From NCBI GenBank assembly GCA_038380795.1, contig CM076266.1, positions 28,222,145 to 28,286,144 on the forward strand: 64,000 bases of DNA. Direction: 5' to 3'. The DNA is from Pyrocephalus nanus (Eukaryota > Chordata > Aves > Passeriformes > Tyrannidae). Shown in pieces: positions 1 to 13,249 of the stretch. How positions within the stretch are numbered: the first letter of the stretch is position 1; each line of letters starts with the position of its first letter. Both the position numbers and the translations under genes were made by a program. Below the pieces are notes generated by a model. The model was not told where the DNA came from, did not search any database, and saw only the letters and a list, made by a program, of their open reading frames with translations.

Positions 1-1017
1 CTTTTCCTATCTAGTAAGTTCAAAAAATTATATCATTTCCCTCAGTGATCTTATCTATATCAAGAACACTATGAATCAAAGTAAGATAGCTGTCAACTGA
101 CAAGGAAGTCAAGCTTAAACACTGCTTTTAGAAGAAAGAACAGCAATCCCAAAACAGCCACTCCAAAAGGCAGTAAGCTTCTCTCATTACAGAAGGCAGT
201 CTGTTCACAGACCATGAGCACTATGGTTTGACAAGGAAATAGCTTTTTCACCACATGCTGTTATTCAGCTAATCAAATTAAGGTAAGCTTATCACAGTAG
301 TACACAAATTTTTCATTTCCTGCAGTCAGGCTCCCTTACAAATACAGACTTACTTAAAACTGCAGAAGTTAGAGGCCTGCTCTCAACTCCAGTAAGACAG
401 AGGAGATCCTCGTATTCCAGACCGAGGATTTTTTCTATGCAGTATTTTTAGTTATTTAAAATAACTTTAAGCACTTTAAATGCTATCTTCTATGACCACA
501 AGACAAAGTCCAGCTCTGTATGCTGTCTGGTTTATTACTGTATTACCAAGATTCAGTAAACATCAATCCTGCCTGTATTCTGACCTATAGAAATCCACCA
601 AGGAAACAACATTCCTCCATCAAGTGTTCAGGATGTTATGCAGAAAAGTATTTAGAGTTAGAAAGTGAAGTGCTATAAGAACTAAACCCTAAATTAAAGC
701 TTATGTTTTTCCTCTCCTTTCTCTCCAAATAAGAGCTCCACATGGCCCACCTCTGTATTTTGGCAGTAGCAGTCAGAGTCCATGTACCATAACAAGGTTC
801 ACACCAAGTGAGGAGAGATCAAATATTCTGTTAAAAAGATTCCTTATGCTTTTGAACAAACTCTTAATTTTCTCTTCTCAAAGACTTCAGATCCAAATTT
901 ACAAAAGCTATTTTAGGTACTGCGCATAGCACAAACATAATATACATTAACAAAGAAGTTTAAGTCTTTAGATAACTTCATTCAACTGCACATGATCCAG
1001 ACAAGCCAGACACTTAC

Positions 1018-1059
1018 CCGTCCTGTGATTTTTCCTTCTGAGAAGTCTGTCCTGAATCT
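1018..1059 (-). CDS. DNAJC13: DNAJC13 coding exon 5
   Basis: A 42-base exon encoding [14 protein letters not shown]. The acceptor is AG at 1061-1060 and the donor is GTAAGTG at 1017-1011. It is phase 0 on both sides and continues directly from the L that ends the previous exon. Positions 1-1010 upstream in the window (downstream in the gene) are intron 5; I see no further exon there. Confidence 0.93.
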
Positions 1060-4000
1060 CTGTTTTTAAAAAAGTTAACCATGAATGAATGCAAATATGA
1101 CAGCCAATCTATCCAGAAAGTCTACATTTAAGCTGTTTTATGGGACTCACACTAAGCCTCCTCAAAATGCTCACCGTTCCACTGCAGTTTAACATATTCA
1201 GTACTTGTCACTTTATTCACTGTTTACAAATCCTGCAGTAGTTGCTGCAAGTGACACTAGATCAAGTTCATTAACATAACACCTCAAAAACTTGCTTTCC
1301 CACTTTTTATGCAAGGAAAGAAAACACAGTAAGCAACCTCAAATGGTAATGGTAACCAAGTACTTAGTGCTTACTTGAAGAAAAAAAGTGAAACTCTTAC
1401 CAGTGCCTCTGTAAGGAGTTCTGTTCTGTGCTCTGTGGAAAACTTAAGTGTCTCAGACTTCTTGCCACTCCCTTTGCGAAAAGTGAGACTAAATTCTGTT
1501 CCTTGTCCTTTTCCAACAGGAGAAATACTACAGATATCTCCATAAGGCCACTAGACAATTGAAAGTAATTAAATTATACTGTTAGTAATTTTAAAGCTAC
1601 ATCTCCATTCAAAACCCCTCAGCCCTTATAATGAGGGACTGTCTGTAATAAGATGACAGCTAGCATGCAACGTGACAGCACGAGCCTGAGCTTCCTCTGA
1701 TACTGTGCAAAGTGAGTAAGTGTCCTGACTCCCTTCAGGGACATAGCTTTACAGTAATCAAACTTACCCCCGTTCCTTTGGAACAGCACACCCAAAGGCA
1801 AACTACTATTGCTGGCCAATAAAGACAAACTGCCTAAAAGTACAAAACCTACTGGGTATTGGCAGAGTCAGTGAAGGTAACACTGGATTTCTGTTATGTG
1901 CGCTTCTGTAGTAGTTGAGATATCTTCTGTTTTTTATGGGATCTTGTCAGACTGGACAGTTTCTAAAGTCTGAATGCTACTACTTCCTCCGGGTAATGAG
2001 TCAGAGATCAATTTCAAATATCATACTTACCTGATTTGTTATTTCTAGTGTGTTGGGGTTGTATGTGGTGATGGCATGGGTTCCAACTGAAAAGACTCGC
2101 TTATACCTAGAACACAAAAGAGTATTAACTTTCTCCAGAAGTCACAGAAAAACCCCTGCTGAACTGCAAAAATTATGTTAAGAAGCTATATATAACTCAT
2201 TGTTAGGAAATGCACATGAAATTTTTTTTTGTTGCTGGTTTGCAGCGTACCCTTATAAATACAAGTTAAATACTAATAAATGTATTTATTTATACATATC
2301 TTTTCCTAAGTTAATGGTTAAGTCAGGATTAGAGACTCTTAGAACTTGCACTGAAAGGCAGTACCAGAACAGAGGAAATTCTAAAAAGACTATATGGATA
2401 GGTGGGGGGAAAAAAACAGAAAACATTCCTGCAATAGTCTAAAGCACCTGTCTGAAGCTATCTCAGTTGTAACATAAAATAATCCAGTCTACACACCTGG
2501 TCACAGTACTGTAACAAGTCCAAGTGTCACTATGGCCAAGTTTAATTTTCTTCACCTTGCGGAAAACCAAAGCTAGTAAACTCATAAGTATCAGACCACT
2601 GAAGCTATAGAACTATATGCAGCTTGTCACTGTATCACAGGTATGTTAACTGCCCCAGAACACCTGCAGCACAGTGGGTTGCCTGTGTTTCACAAGCATC
2701 AGAAATAAGCAGCAATGAGCTAAAGCTAAGAAATTTAGTTGCATTAAGTGGAAACTGGCAGCCTTACTATGGTTTCATTTCCCAGACAATCTTCCAAACA
2801 TACCCTGAACCAACAGACACTCTCTTACATATTTCTCAATCTGAAAGTTTTGCAACCAAACTGACCAGAGTTTGAAACAGTAGATTCTTAATAGCACCTT
2901 ATTACTTGTACGAATCTCATGTTATAGGGTACTTCTATCTGGAAGTCAGCCATCTGGAAGCCTGAACCAGAGCCAGTACTAGGAAGTATTCTCTGACTAA
3001 AGCAACAGGATCTGAACACAGATGCCTTTTTTGAACCAAATAAAACCACTTTGGCTAGATGTCCATATTAAAACTGATTCCATATGGGAATTTAGGTTTC
3101 AGCTCTGGGTAAACTGTAGGTTTGCTTCAGAAGGATACAATCAACAAGATGACTGACTAACTAATCTGAATTTGTGCCATATTAGACACTGCATCAGGAA
3201 GCAGCAGGTCATTTCTTCCATCCTTTTCTGCATTCTTGTGCTGAAGTCCCTTCTTCTCTCTCACTTGACAGGTCTGCAGCACAAGCCATCATTTCTGTAT
3301 AAGGTCAAACTTTGCATGGGCTTCAGATATATTCAGAGCAGCTCCCGCATATCCCTTCTTTCATAATAGGAAGGTCAAGAGTATCTGACAGTCAGTCTCA
3401 CAAAATTCATACCCTTCCATTTTCCCTTATTATTCAAACAAAATGCTGCAAATTGAAGCCATTACTGACCCAGAGGAGTTTATCTCTAGGAATTAAAGCA
3501 AGTGCTTATTTTCTTCAAAGCTTAGAAAAATCTGTATTGAAGCAATCTGCCACCTTAAAGATGTTTAATCTATTTGAAAAGCCTGTTTGTTTCTCCACAT
3601 AGTTGACTTTTCCTTATTTTAGATGCAGGTCAAGAGAAGTTGTTTTAATGAAGCAGAACATTTAAAGCTACTCTAGCTGCTAATAATTCCACTATATTTA
3701 ATCTGTCAAAGAACAGTCCAGCGCTTAGTTAATAAGAAAATCCCTTGAATATACTGACTGTTCCCTCTCCTCTTGTTTCACAATTTAGGTAGGTATTCTG
3801 TCTTTTATGTGTCTTATAAATAAGGTTTGTTTAAGTTCTTTAGAAAAGCATATCACAAGCAATAAAGCTGTTTATTACTTGCTCAAGGTTTTGTTACTCA
3901 CTTAATGTACTAAGAGTTTCACAGTGCTCTGTGGCAGAATAAGGACCTGCGATGATCACACATAATTGAAGATCAGCTTCCAAACATTACAGCCCCTTCC

Positions 4001-6439
4001 TTTTCTCCCCTCATGTTCAAGCCTGCATTTCAGTATCTAGGATGCATATTTATTATCCAGCATTCTAAATATGTGATGTGACAAGGAACACAAGACAACA
4101 GCAGATTTGCTGAGTTACCATTTCCTTTGTCTCCTCTCCCTAAGTAAATTGAGAAGACCCAAGTCTTGTTGCACGAACAGAGGAGATTTAGATTTCAGTT
4201 CTTACACATGGCCTAAACGTACTTTTGTCCAGAACTTCACCTTTAAATATGCAAGAAAGGTATTTATACTTGTACACCTTTAAGAGTTTACTATTAATTA
4301 TCTCTCAAACTACTCTGCAGTGTATCTAATGCCAGGATGTTTTGGGAAAAGTTGAAGCAAGTATCCTCTTCCCAGTAGAAAAGTTATTGCCTATTCACTA
4401 GTTTCTTCAAAGCACCAGAGCTTTTTTCAAACAGGATGAACCTGGTAGACAAATTTTATAGCACCACACTCAATAGAAAGACAGTGTTCATTAGTTTTAG
4501 AGAACTACAGATTAACACTGGAGCATCATCATCTGTACTACTAAAAAATACTTTAACTGATACACACATAGCCCAAACTCAAAGTGACAAATCCTATGAA
4601 CAGTCAAAATGATTCAGGCTCACTTAGCACCACACATTGCTTTCTTTAATGTTATCCACAGATTGTACTGAGAATGCATAACTATAAAGTCCACTATGAG
4701 TGGACTTCAGAATTCAAATATAAAACTACTCAAAGCCATATCAGCTTCTGCTGCAGTGTAACAAGAGATAACTCCTCACTAAATACTCCTTTACCCTTCA
4801 TTATGAGACAAGTAACACACCACTGAATTTTTAAACTAAACCTGTTTTAGACTTTGGACTTAGCTGAAGTTTTATAAGACTTCATAGTTTATCAGAATGC
4901 TACCATCAAAGTTCAAGATCATACTACTCTTACGTTCAACAGCTTGCATCAGGCTCTTTAACGAAATGTATCTGACAAAAGACAAAATCAGAGTTCAATG
5001 TATTTAGTTTTCAACAAGTGGCTCAAATCTCACACAATACATTTGCACAAATGCCACAGAAAATTCTGAGGGAGAGATCAGACATTGTCTGTTGGGCAAC
5101 AGAAAGATTGGGAGGGACAAACTGTTCTGATGTTCTACCTCAACATAGCATCTTATTATTACTAGAGGAAACAGTTTATTCCTCCATACCCACACAATTC
5201 CAAATGCATGGATCATAACTCAGGTAAGAACAGTTTACACAAGTATTGGATAGAATTCTGTTAAAGTAAAATGAAATATTAAACTATTTATTTCAAGTTA
5301 ATCAAGAAACTGTCCTGGCAGAGGAAAGACTGTGCCCTCAGAGAGCTGCTCAGTCCAGTCTGGACTCTGAACTACCCAGAGCTTTACTTTTTGCTGACAA
5401 AAAGGCAGGGAGCTCTTTATATTAGACACTGAAGCCCAACCCATGGTTCTTCAAACCACAATTGAAAGATCTGTGGCTGCTGCTCCTTATATCCCATCCT
5501 CCTTTCCTTCCCAGTATTCCCAGACTTTGATTGGATGAATTTGGCAGACAGCCAAAATTACCCAGTTTCAACTTACTGGTCAAACAACAGATTCAGACAC
5601 GACTCCTTTGTATGACCACTGGAATCAAGCAGTACTCTTGCTCCTAGGGTGCAGATAACCCACCCTCTTTGTTATGTTGTTGATAGCAAGGGAAAACCCC
5701 AATTCCACACTGCTACTATGCATTTGAAAAGCAACAATGGGTAAGGAAGGATACCAAAGAAAGTCCTATGACACTTCAAAAAGTATGCACAACAGCTGAC
5801 TTCAGACACAGCATAACAGACACCAGTTATGATAATTTAACAGATAGTTTATAAGAGGCTCCCAAGCTTTTGCAGTATCACTGAAAATTCATTTTTAGAT
5901 CAAAGGGATGACATTTATTTCTATTAACAGAATTCTTCAAATGCTCTCAGTTAGTAGTTTAATAGATAATCTATTACACAACCTGTTAAGGACACGTGTG
6001 GACTAATGACCCTCATCTATTAAAGTACATAAGACACTACTCCTCTCCAAACCTGTTCTAAGAAGCATTTCCACTTTCAAATTAGTGCTTTACATAGTCA
6101 GTTCAAGAGATTCAGAAACTGAGTAAGTCAGGTGGTTCATTTCAGAGCTACACCAAAGTGTGGGAACATATGCAGAGAAAGGCTAAAATGTAATATTTAA
6201 AATCCAAACTGATTCTAGTGAACATACAGTTAGTTCAGAGACTGAGCAGGAGCAACCTTTAGTTCATTTTTCACCCATCAGTTGGATGCACTTAAATCCA
6301 GTAACAGGTAGAAGTGTCACACAAAACATTAAAAAAAACTCCCCAAAAGTAACAAACTTCAAACTACTTACTTTCCTCTCCATGAATGTTTTGTTGTGTA
6401 GAAACAAGCAAGATCTCTGTTTTCTCTAATTATATTCAT
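1018..6439 (-). CDS. DNAJC13: DNAJC13 (RME-8), 5' coding part, partial gene
   Basis: Coding exons 2-5 of the large endosomal J-domain protein DNAJC13/RME-8, which works with Hsc70, SNX1 and the WASH complex in early-endosome sorting and clathrin removal. The four exons (6372-6439, 2031-2106, 1401-1550, 1018-1059) join in frame to give residues 1-112, starting [20 protein letters not shown]. This is near-identical to the vertebrate N-terminus as I know it, which forms a PH-like module that binds PI(3)P. K17, W20 and Y24, residues reported to matter for lipid binding, are present. The J domain and the many remaining exons lie beyond the left edge. All visible introns are GT-AG. The start ATG is the first in exon 2 and matches the family start. 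Identification is near certain; exact residue changes such as R8 and I45 are only what the DNA shows. Confidence 0.96.
1401..1550 (-). CDS. DNAJC13: DNAJC13 coding exon 4
   Basis: A 150-base exon (50 codons, phase 0 on both sides) encoding [20 protein letters not shown] onward to TELLTEAL. It covers the second half of the N-terminal PH-like module. The acceptor TAG lies at 1553-1551 and the donor GTAAGAG begins at 1400. It matches DNAJC13 essentially throughout. Confidence 0.95.
2031..2106 (-). CDS. DNAJC13: DNAJC13 coding exon 3
   Basis: A 76-base exon. Its first base completes Lys23 begun in exon 2, and 25 codons follow ([20 protein letters not shown], then EITNQ). The acceptor CTAG ends at 2107 and the donor is GTAAGTATG from 2030. 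It includes Tyr24 of the proposed phosphoinositide-binding patch. Confidence 0.95.
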
Positions 6440-6452
6440 TCTGCGCCAAGAC
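6372..6452 (-). CDS. DNAJC13: DNAJC13 exon 2, with start codon
   Basis: The exon begins after a TTTTCAG acceptor (AG at 6454-6453), carries 13 bases of 5'UTR, then the ATG at 6439-6437. It encodes 22 codons plus two bases of Lys23. The donor GTAAGTAG starts at 6371. The start is supported by its match to the family N-terminus MNIIREN and by the short leader after the splice site. Confidence 0.94.
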
Positions 6453-6581
6453 CTGAAAACAAAGGAGACATCCTGTTAGTACTAAAGATTTTTATTTAAA
6501 ACATAAGTTCACTAATCATCAATATGCTTCAAAACAAAAAGACTGGGGTTTTAAACACTCAAGTCACTGCTTTGTCAATTC

Positions 6582-6609
6582 CACACACACACACACACAC
6601 AAAAAAAAA
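6582..6609. repeat. (CA)n microsatellite followed by A-run
   Basis: Ten CA dinucleotides followed by about eight further A, in DNAJC13 intron 1 just upstream of exon 2. Confidence 0.95.
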
Positions 6610-8004
6610 TTAGGAATACTTAAGTTTATCAAACAATCCATGGACTAAGTTGCACAGGGTGCTGCACAGGAATTATTAGTTTCTCCACTGAATTTGTTAC
6701 ACTAGCTACTCTTTAACAGTATCAGGTTCCAGTAATTTATGTCCTGTTTGCCCTATTATCATCACTCTACTTTCACTGCACCTTTGCAGATTCACATTCA
6801 AGTGTATTTTATATCATCTCCAGAATGCTTTACCCCTGAAAATTGTTTAGTATCAAAATTATTTGAGAACCCTATAACCATAACTCCAGCTAAGCCAAAT
6901 TCTTATTGCAATTCTGAAATAAACAGCAAGGAGATATCTGGATATCAGCTTGTTTTCCAGTCTGAAACAGAATCTGAAGTTGAGAAACTTATTAGCTAAG
7001 CACTGTGTTTAAAGAGCTGACTAAGTACCCCTCCTGTGCTGTAAAAGTTTAAGCAATCTCACCACTAACATCCTGACATGCTTATTTTACATAAGAATAT
7101 CTATTCCCTAAAGACACACTCAGGATTTAATGAAACTTGTCCACAGCTGCTTGAGTGGATCATTGCTTTAAAAGCTGCTAAGTTCTAAGGAATGTTTCTG
7201 AACACTATCTTCCATAACTGAAACAGATGCATGTTCAGTACTTAGGAAATTAACTTTCTTTTTACTTCACAATGCCATAGGCAAGGCACTTAATCAGGGA
7301 ATGTCTGTTCAAGTACAGAAGTGAAGCTGTCACTCTCAGTTTTATCTACAGTATTAGTTTTATTTTCAAATGTGTCAAAACAGGCTTCCCTGTTACTGAT
7401 TAATGACTGGTACTACTCTCAGGTTCACACTGTTAAGGTGGTGGCATCCCCAAAACATCAGGCACTTGTGCTAGTCTGCAAAAACTCAGGTTGCCCAAAG
7501 CAACTCTAAGGTAACCCAACCCCAGTCAGTACCCCACTGACTCAAAGTTAGATTACAACCCCAGTTATCTTTTTACATTCAGCTAACTCTACTTGATTTG
7601 GCAAAGAAAGATTTCTTACTTTGAGGTGGATGACCTGTAACATTACCTCATCGCTAATTTCTACCCTCTACAACTCCAGGCTATTTTCTTTCTGAGCAAA
7701 GACTGCAGCAGTTATGGAGTCATAAACATGAAGAATGGATAGCCTGATTGAAATGAACTTGAGAATTCCTTCCCTCAGGTGAAGAAGCAGCACAATCATC
7801 ACTACCTACTGAAGAGAACTTGAGGTCCTGCCTCTGGAAAAAGAGAAAATCAGTATTTACATATTTCAATCTTTGAGTTAAATTTTCAGAGTTAATACTC
7901 CAATGACCAGTGGCAAGTTAAATTCTCTTAATCTAATTTTTGGAAACAAAGTTTCGTGAGGAGCAAGATTCAACAGTATTATTACTACTGATTGCTGACA
8001 CCTA

Positions 8005-8428
8005 CCTGGACTCGTGTAAAGCATTTGACACTGTCCCACCTGACAATCTTGCCTCTAAACTGAAGAGACATGGATTTGACAGATGGATCACTCAGTGGAT
8101 AGGGAACTGGCTGGATGGTTGCACTCAAGGAGTCGCAGTCAACAGCCCACTGTCCAAGAAGATAACAGTGACAAGTGGCATTCCTCAGAGGTCAGTATTC
8201 AGACTGGCATTGTTTTAGCATCTTTGTCAGAGACGTGGACAGTGGACCCTCAGCTGGTTACCCAGAGAAGCTCTGGATGTCCCACTGCCCTGTCCCTGGA
8301 ATTGCTCAAGGCCAGGTTGGATTTGGCTTTGAACAATTTGGTCTACTGGAAGGTGTCCCCAACCACAGCAAGGGGGTTGGAACTAGATGTTCTTTGAGAT
8401 CCCTTCCAACCCAAAGCATTCTATGATT
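8005..8428 (+). mobile_element. CR1 LINE fragment, internally deleted
   Basis: The first part (8005-8218) reads as a degenerate CR1 reverse transcriptase: a CKAFDTV stretch, then W.QWIGNWLDG and VTSGIPQRSV, matching the SKAFDTV ... W..NWL.G ... VTSGVPQGSV motifs of the family. The frame then breaks. From about 8255 the sequence is the CR1 3' end (GAAGCTCTGGATG, CAAGGCCAGGTTGGAT, TTGGAACTAGATGTTCTTTG), ending in TTCTATGATT. The last third of ORF2 is missing between the two. It is a dead copy, antisense within DNAJC13 intron 1. Confidence 0.9.
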
Positions 8429-10196
8429 ATTCCTCTATTCTTCATTTCACCTGGTTTAAGAACTATATTGTATTATTATTGCCATGGATTGAAACAAAAA
8501 CAGTACACTCTATCCAAACTACTTACTGTACAGTAGCACACTTTGGGTCTGATCATTTTGTGTTTCAAAGTTATCTTTCAGAACAAAGTGCCAGACACTC
8601 AATCTTCATACCCTTCTTTCAAAGCCATTTTCTTGACATTGACTAATGTATTAGTAAAAATAAAATAAGAGGCTTATAACAAGACTAGCTCCACTAAGTA
8701 TGGGATTAAAAGATCTATTTATCCGTAATTCCAGTTTCACCAATACCAGACTCCTCTGACCAGCTCTATGAAGTCTCCCAAACCTGAACACCACATGCTC
8801 TAGGATATTTAAAGCAAGATGTTCCCCCATTGCAAACATCTACTCTTAATAATACAGAGCTCAGAAATGCTCATTTATGAACTACCAGCAGCTTCCAGTG
8901 ATTTTAACATCAGCATCTAACTGGATTCAGGATACTGATACATGAAGTATTGTGGGTGAAGTGGAAGTGAAAAATTCACTAGACTTTTTTGTTTAGATCA
9001 CAGCTACTAAAATCATTAAGCTTTGATGCTTTACTCATTGTGCTTCTGGACAGCGATTGTCACTATCCCTCCCACTGAGAAGACTACCACAGAGGCAATG
9101 TATGCCAAAATCTAGTAACAATCATTTCTTGTACACATTTTCCAGCAATTTAACAGTGAGAAAGGCTAACAATAGCCTAGTGTTCTGAGCTGCTATGCTG
9201 AGGTCCAGCAATCATTTTTCAGTTGTCTTTAGCTCCACAGGAAGTGCAAGATAAAGAAATAGTTCATGCCAAAGACAAACATTTTAGAAGAAATCAAGTT
9301 TTCTTCCTTCACTGGTTCTGCCAGTCTGGCATCATTCTTGCTGTACTATCTACAGTGTGATACACTGTAATTTTAGCACCTAAGACAGTATAACCATTGA
9401 CTTTGCAGAACACATCGGGATTTATCATTAATCAAGTTTAGCCATATTGCAAATGTAAGCTACAGTGGCCTGCTTAGCCTTATCACTTTAATTTCCTAAA
9501 ATAAGAGAACATTCTTGTTACCTTTACCTCTTCTTCTTGTGTTCAAGAGACTTTCAAAAAGTTGACTGACTTTACACAAAAATTGAGTTTAATTTTTTAT
9601 TTCACTCATAAAAGTATCCATGACAATACAGTCACAATTTTAATAATCATCTTAAGTGTCTTTTGGTATCTAGTAGTCGAAAAATCAAAACTTCAAAGGT
9701 TATTTTGAACACTTTGCAGCACAGCCATTCCATACCCCATATTCATGGTTCTCAAAGGTTTGAAACCAGACAAACACCTAGTTCAGTGGTCCCATTTCCA
9801 CTGGAGCAGAGGCAAGTGAGTACTTTGAAAGTAGCAGCTTATAAACATGTTTTGTTTGGTTGAGAGAGTTCAGCCATGCTGAATGTAGCCTAGTCAGATA
9901 ATCTGAGGTTCCTGCATGCAAAATATTGTCTATGACTTGGAACTTCTTTTGGAAGCCTAACTAAACACTTCCCCAAAATATGTCCCAGACATTTTAATCG
10001 CCTTTTTCACAGGACAGAAGTTCAGCAATACTTTCCTATTTGGTCCTTTTAGTACTGTAAATAGCAGTGAAACAGCTTTGGGGGAAGAGCTGAAACCACA
10101 TTTTTGCATGCCTCATGCACCAGAAATAGCAACCCCTTGAACTAAGGGGCCTGAACTCCTTCCAGGACTCCCCCTGCCTCAAGGTTTAAGCTACAC

Positions 10197-10240
10197 GGAA
10201 TCACAGAATAGTTTTAGTCCAAAAGGACCTTCTACACGAG
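10197..10240 (-). mobile_element. CR1 LINE 3'-end remnant
   Basis: GGAATCACAGAATAG, then GTCCAAAAGGACCTTCTA, is the reverse complement of a CR1 3' terminus. It is very short and diverged. It lies in DNAJC13 intron 1. Confidence 0.65.
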
Positions 10241-10640
10241 CAGATATATTACACAAGCTGTGTTAAACTTGCACGTACTTTCCACTTTTCCAGGATTTCC
10301 CATTCTTCAGACAAAACTATCATCTGGGAAAACAATCTATTTCAGGAAATTGAGAAAAGTTAGTCTCGAAGTAGCAGTTGTAGAGCTAGAAACAAAGCTG
10401 TGACCTTGCAGGCATCAAAGCAACAGGCGTAGCTGTAATTATACATAAGTGCCCTTCAGTTTAAATAAAGTAAGAAGTTTGGACACGGGTACAAAGTTTA
10501 GTGCAGAATTCACATCGAATTTTTTCCTGATCAATTTATTCCTCTACTCTTACAAAACTTGCAGATCTTTCTTAAATGAAGGTTTAGCCAATGCTAAGGT
10601 AGGATTCAGAGTCTCAGACATGTTTATTATTCTGTTCCAC

Positions 10641-10731
10641 TGGGGGGAGGAGAAAGAGAAATGCTCATAAGAAACTGAGATTTCTTGGGGGAAAAGAGGA
10701 AGAGAAATGCAGATAAGAAACTGAGATTTCT
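10641..10731. repeat. Two-copy tandem repeat of about 45 bp
   Basis: Two adjacent units (10641-10685 and 10686-10731) share GAAGAGAAATGC-like and AAGAAACTGAGATTTCT cores. They differ by a few substitutions and one small indel. They lie in DNAJC13 intron 1. Confidence 0.9.
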
Positions 10732-13249
10732 TTTCAAAAATTTATTCCAGCACAGCTAAATACAAGTTAGAATTCCTGGAAAGTCTTGACTACACAGGGA
10801 CAGATACCCATAGCAAGCTCAAGTGTGAATTTTCTGAGAGAGACAAGATGTACTATGAGCATAAAATAAGGGATCAACTAGAAAAAATAAGAGAACAAAG
10901 CACTGAAAAAAATCCCCAAGCTTCTGTTAATCTGTGGATCTACATATCTACCTTCTATCTTAGAGGTCTGAAGCCTGATTCCCAGTCATCTAAACCTATG
11001 TAGCTTTAAAGGCATTATTGAAATTAGTTTTTCTGCACTAAAATGCTTTAGTTGTCTGGGTTTCATCTGCCTCTTTCACTGCTGTGTGCACTAACTGGCA
11101 GAGTTTTACTTTCACACAGATGCTTTTTAACAAGCACTAAACTTTTTTCACTTCCCAGAACAGTGTTCTTCTCTACAGTCTAATTAGCTGTGGAAACTCA
11201 CATTTCTTAATCTGTTGTGCAGGAACTCTCAGTCCTTTTTGTAAGAGGAGAAAGAGATAAGGCCCACAAGATCCTCAGAAGAAGCTGAGTGCAGCCTGCC
11301 TCAGCGATAGCAGCAATCCTACCTCCCACCATCCAAGACATAAACAGGCTGAGATTTTTAACCTTACTACTACCCAAAATGATGGTGACAATATTAGTGT
11401 CCCTCCTCCAGGTGACTGCTCCCACTCCCTCACTGAGAACCAGCGTTAAGGACAAAAACAAGTGGGAAAGATTCTGCTTCTCTTTTCCATCTACATTAGC
11501 ATTCTGCTGGATCAGTGAACCCATCTGATTCACCAGCTAGACAGGTGAGTATCAGAATAAAAGGGTTTACTCACTAACGGGGGGAAGTAAAAAAAGTGTT
11601 CCTTTCAGTCACAGTTTCATCAGAATTGTCATATTTCGTCAGAATATTGCTCTGTTTTATTAGTGAGGCAAGACAGTTGTTAATTTTTTTGACAGAATAG
11701 ATTTTTGGAAGCAAATCAAGAAGTTGAACAGTTGAAAGTTAACACCTCAAGACACAGTTGAACACCAGCTGAAGAATTATTAAGTCAGGAAGTTTAATTT
11801 ACTGAGCTTCAAAATGTAGTTAAAAGCAAAGTCACCTCCTCAGTCTGAAACACAGACCTGGGCCTCAGGACCAATCCCCAGCATAACACTTAAAATATGG
11901 AAACACACAGTGATTCAGTCCCTCAGGACAAATATGTATTTGGAAACTATGAAAAAAGCCACATGACACACAGAGGATCAAGCAATACATATGAAATAAA
12001 TCTTTTTAGAAATGTCTTCCAACAAAGCTAAAATTCAAGGGTAAAGTTCCTGGAAAGCCTATACCACACAGGGACAGAAACGCAGCTCTGAGTCTCCAAA
12101 CATTCAGAAATTTGTTGCAAGTGGAAAAAACCATCAGTAATAATGGAAAGGAGACAGTAGTTTCCAGTTAAGTGTTCTGCCACTTGGCTGCCCACAGCAG
12201 GCAGGAATTAGACCGAGCTGCATATCGATGAACTGAAGCAGGCTGGAGCCAAGCACAGTTTTTACACCTGTAATAATGGCCCTGTTATTTTGAGCTTATT
12301 CATGGCAGACTGTTTGAAGAGCATCTTCCTAATGCAATCCTAAAATGAAACTTGAGTCAGTAGCAGTCCCCTCAACAGCTTCCCTCCTTTTCTACATATC
12401 TCACAACACACAAGTTGCCTATGCAAGCAATTGTGTAATAATCAAGAAAAGACTTCAAAGAACTTAAGTTCTCAAACAAGGAATATTTTCTGAAATCCAG
12501 TATTATTTAATCAGCGCTAAGTAACAGGAAACAAAGCAGTTATCTACCCAACTTCATCTTCTCAGACCATCATGGATATTTGTGAAAGAGCAGAGAAGAA
12601 AAAGGGAAAATACATTTCAGATTACATTAACTTCAAAAGCAGCCACACAGCACAGATTAAGTGCATTAACAGGAAGTCCCCAAATAAGCTTATATGCCCA
12701 TGTTTCCCCTCAAGCAGAATGCTCAAACATTCCTCAGCTTGAGAGCACCAAGCTGAAAAGAGAAAAAAATCCCTTCCATCCAAACTGAAGTGCTAAGACA
12801 ACACATTTACGGTCCAGAGCTTGGCCCTCAGTACATACACATCTATCAAGGTGCAAGCTCTATTCCACCCAACAGGAAAACCCGTCCCAAACGCTGCTGG
12901 CAGCTCACCGCAGACAGAAAACCACTCAGCATGCCTACCTGTTTTGACTTCCAGAAAACAAAAAGCAAGTGAAAAGCATCCATGGGAGAAATTCAAACAC
13001 TCCAGGAAAAATAAGCGCATTAAGGGCAGATTTTCTGAAGGATGCATTTAGTTCTGCTCATGCTCATCACGAATACTGTTAGCACTCAAAAAAGAAATCA
13101 AATCTCATCTCTGTGAACACAAATCTCCTCCACCTCTCTCTCGCCCTTCATAAATTATTTCCCAAAGCATGTCATGATGGGTATATTTTTATCCGAGGCC
13201 AGGAGGAGGTAAATAACGTGTATTTTCTAAATGGACACGCCAGTACTCA

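Noticed and set aside
7940..8426. Three overlapping plus-strand open frames
   Set aside because: They are remnants of CR1 reverse transcriptase and 3' tail, not a host gene.
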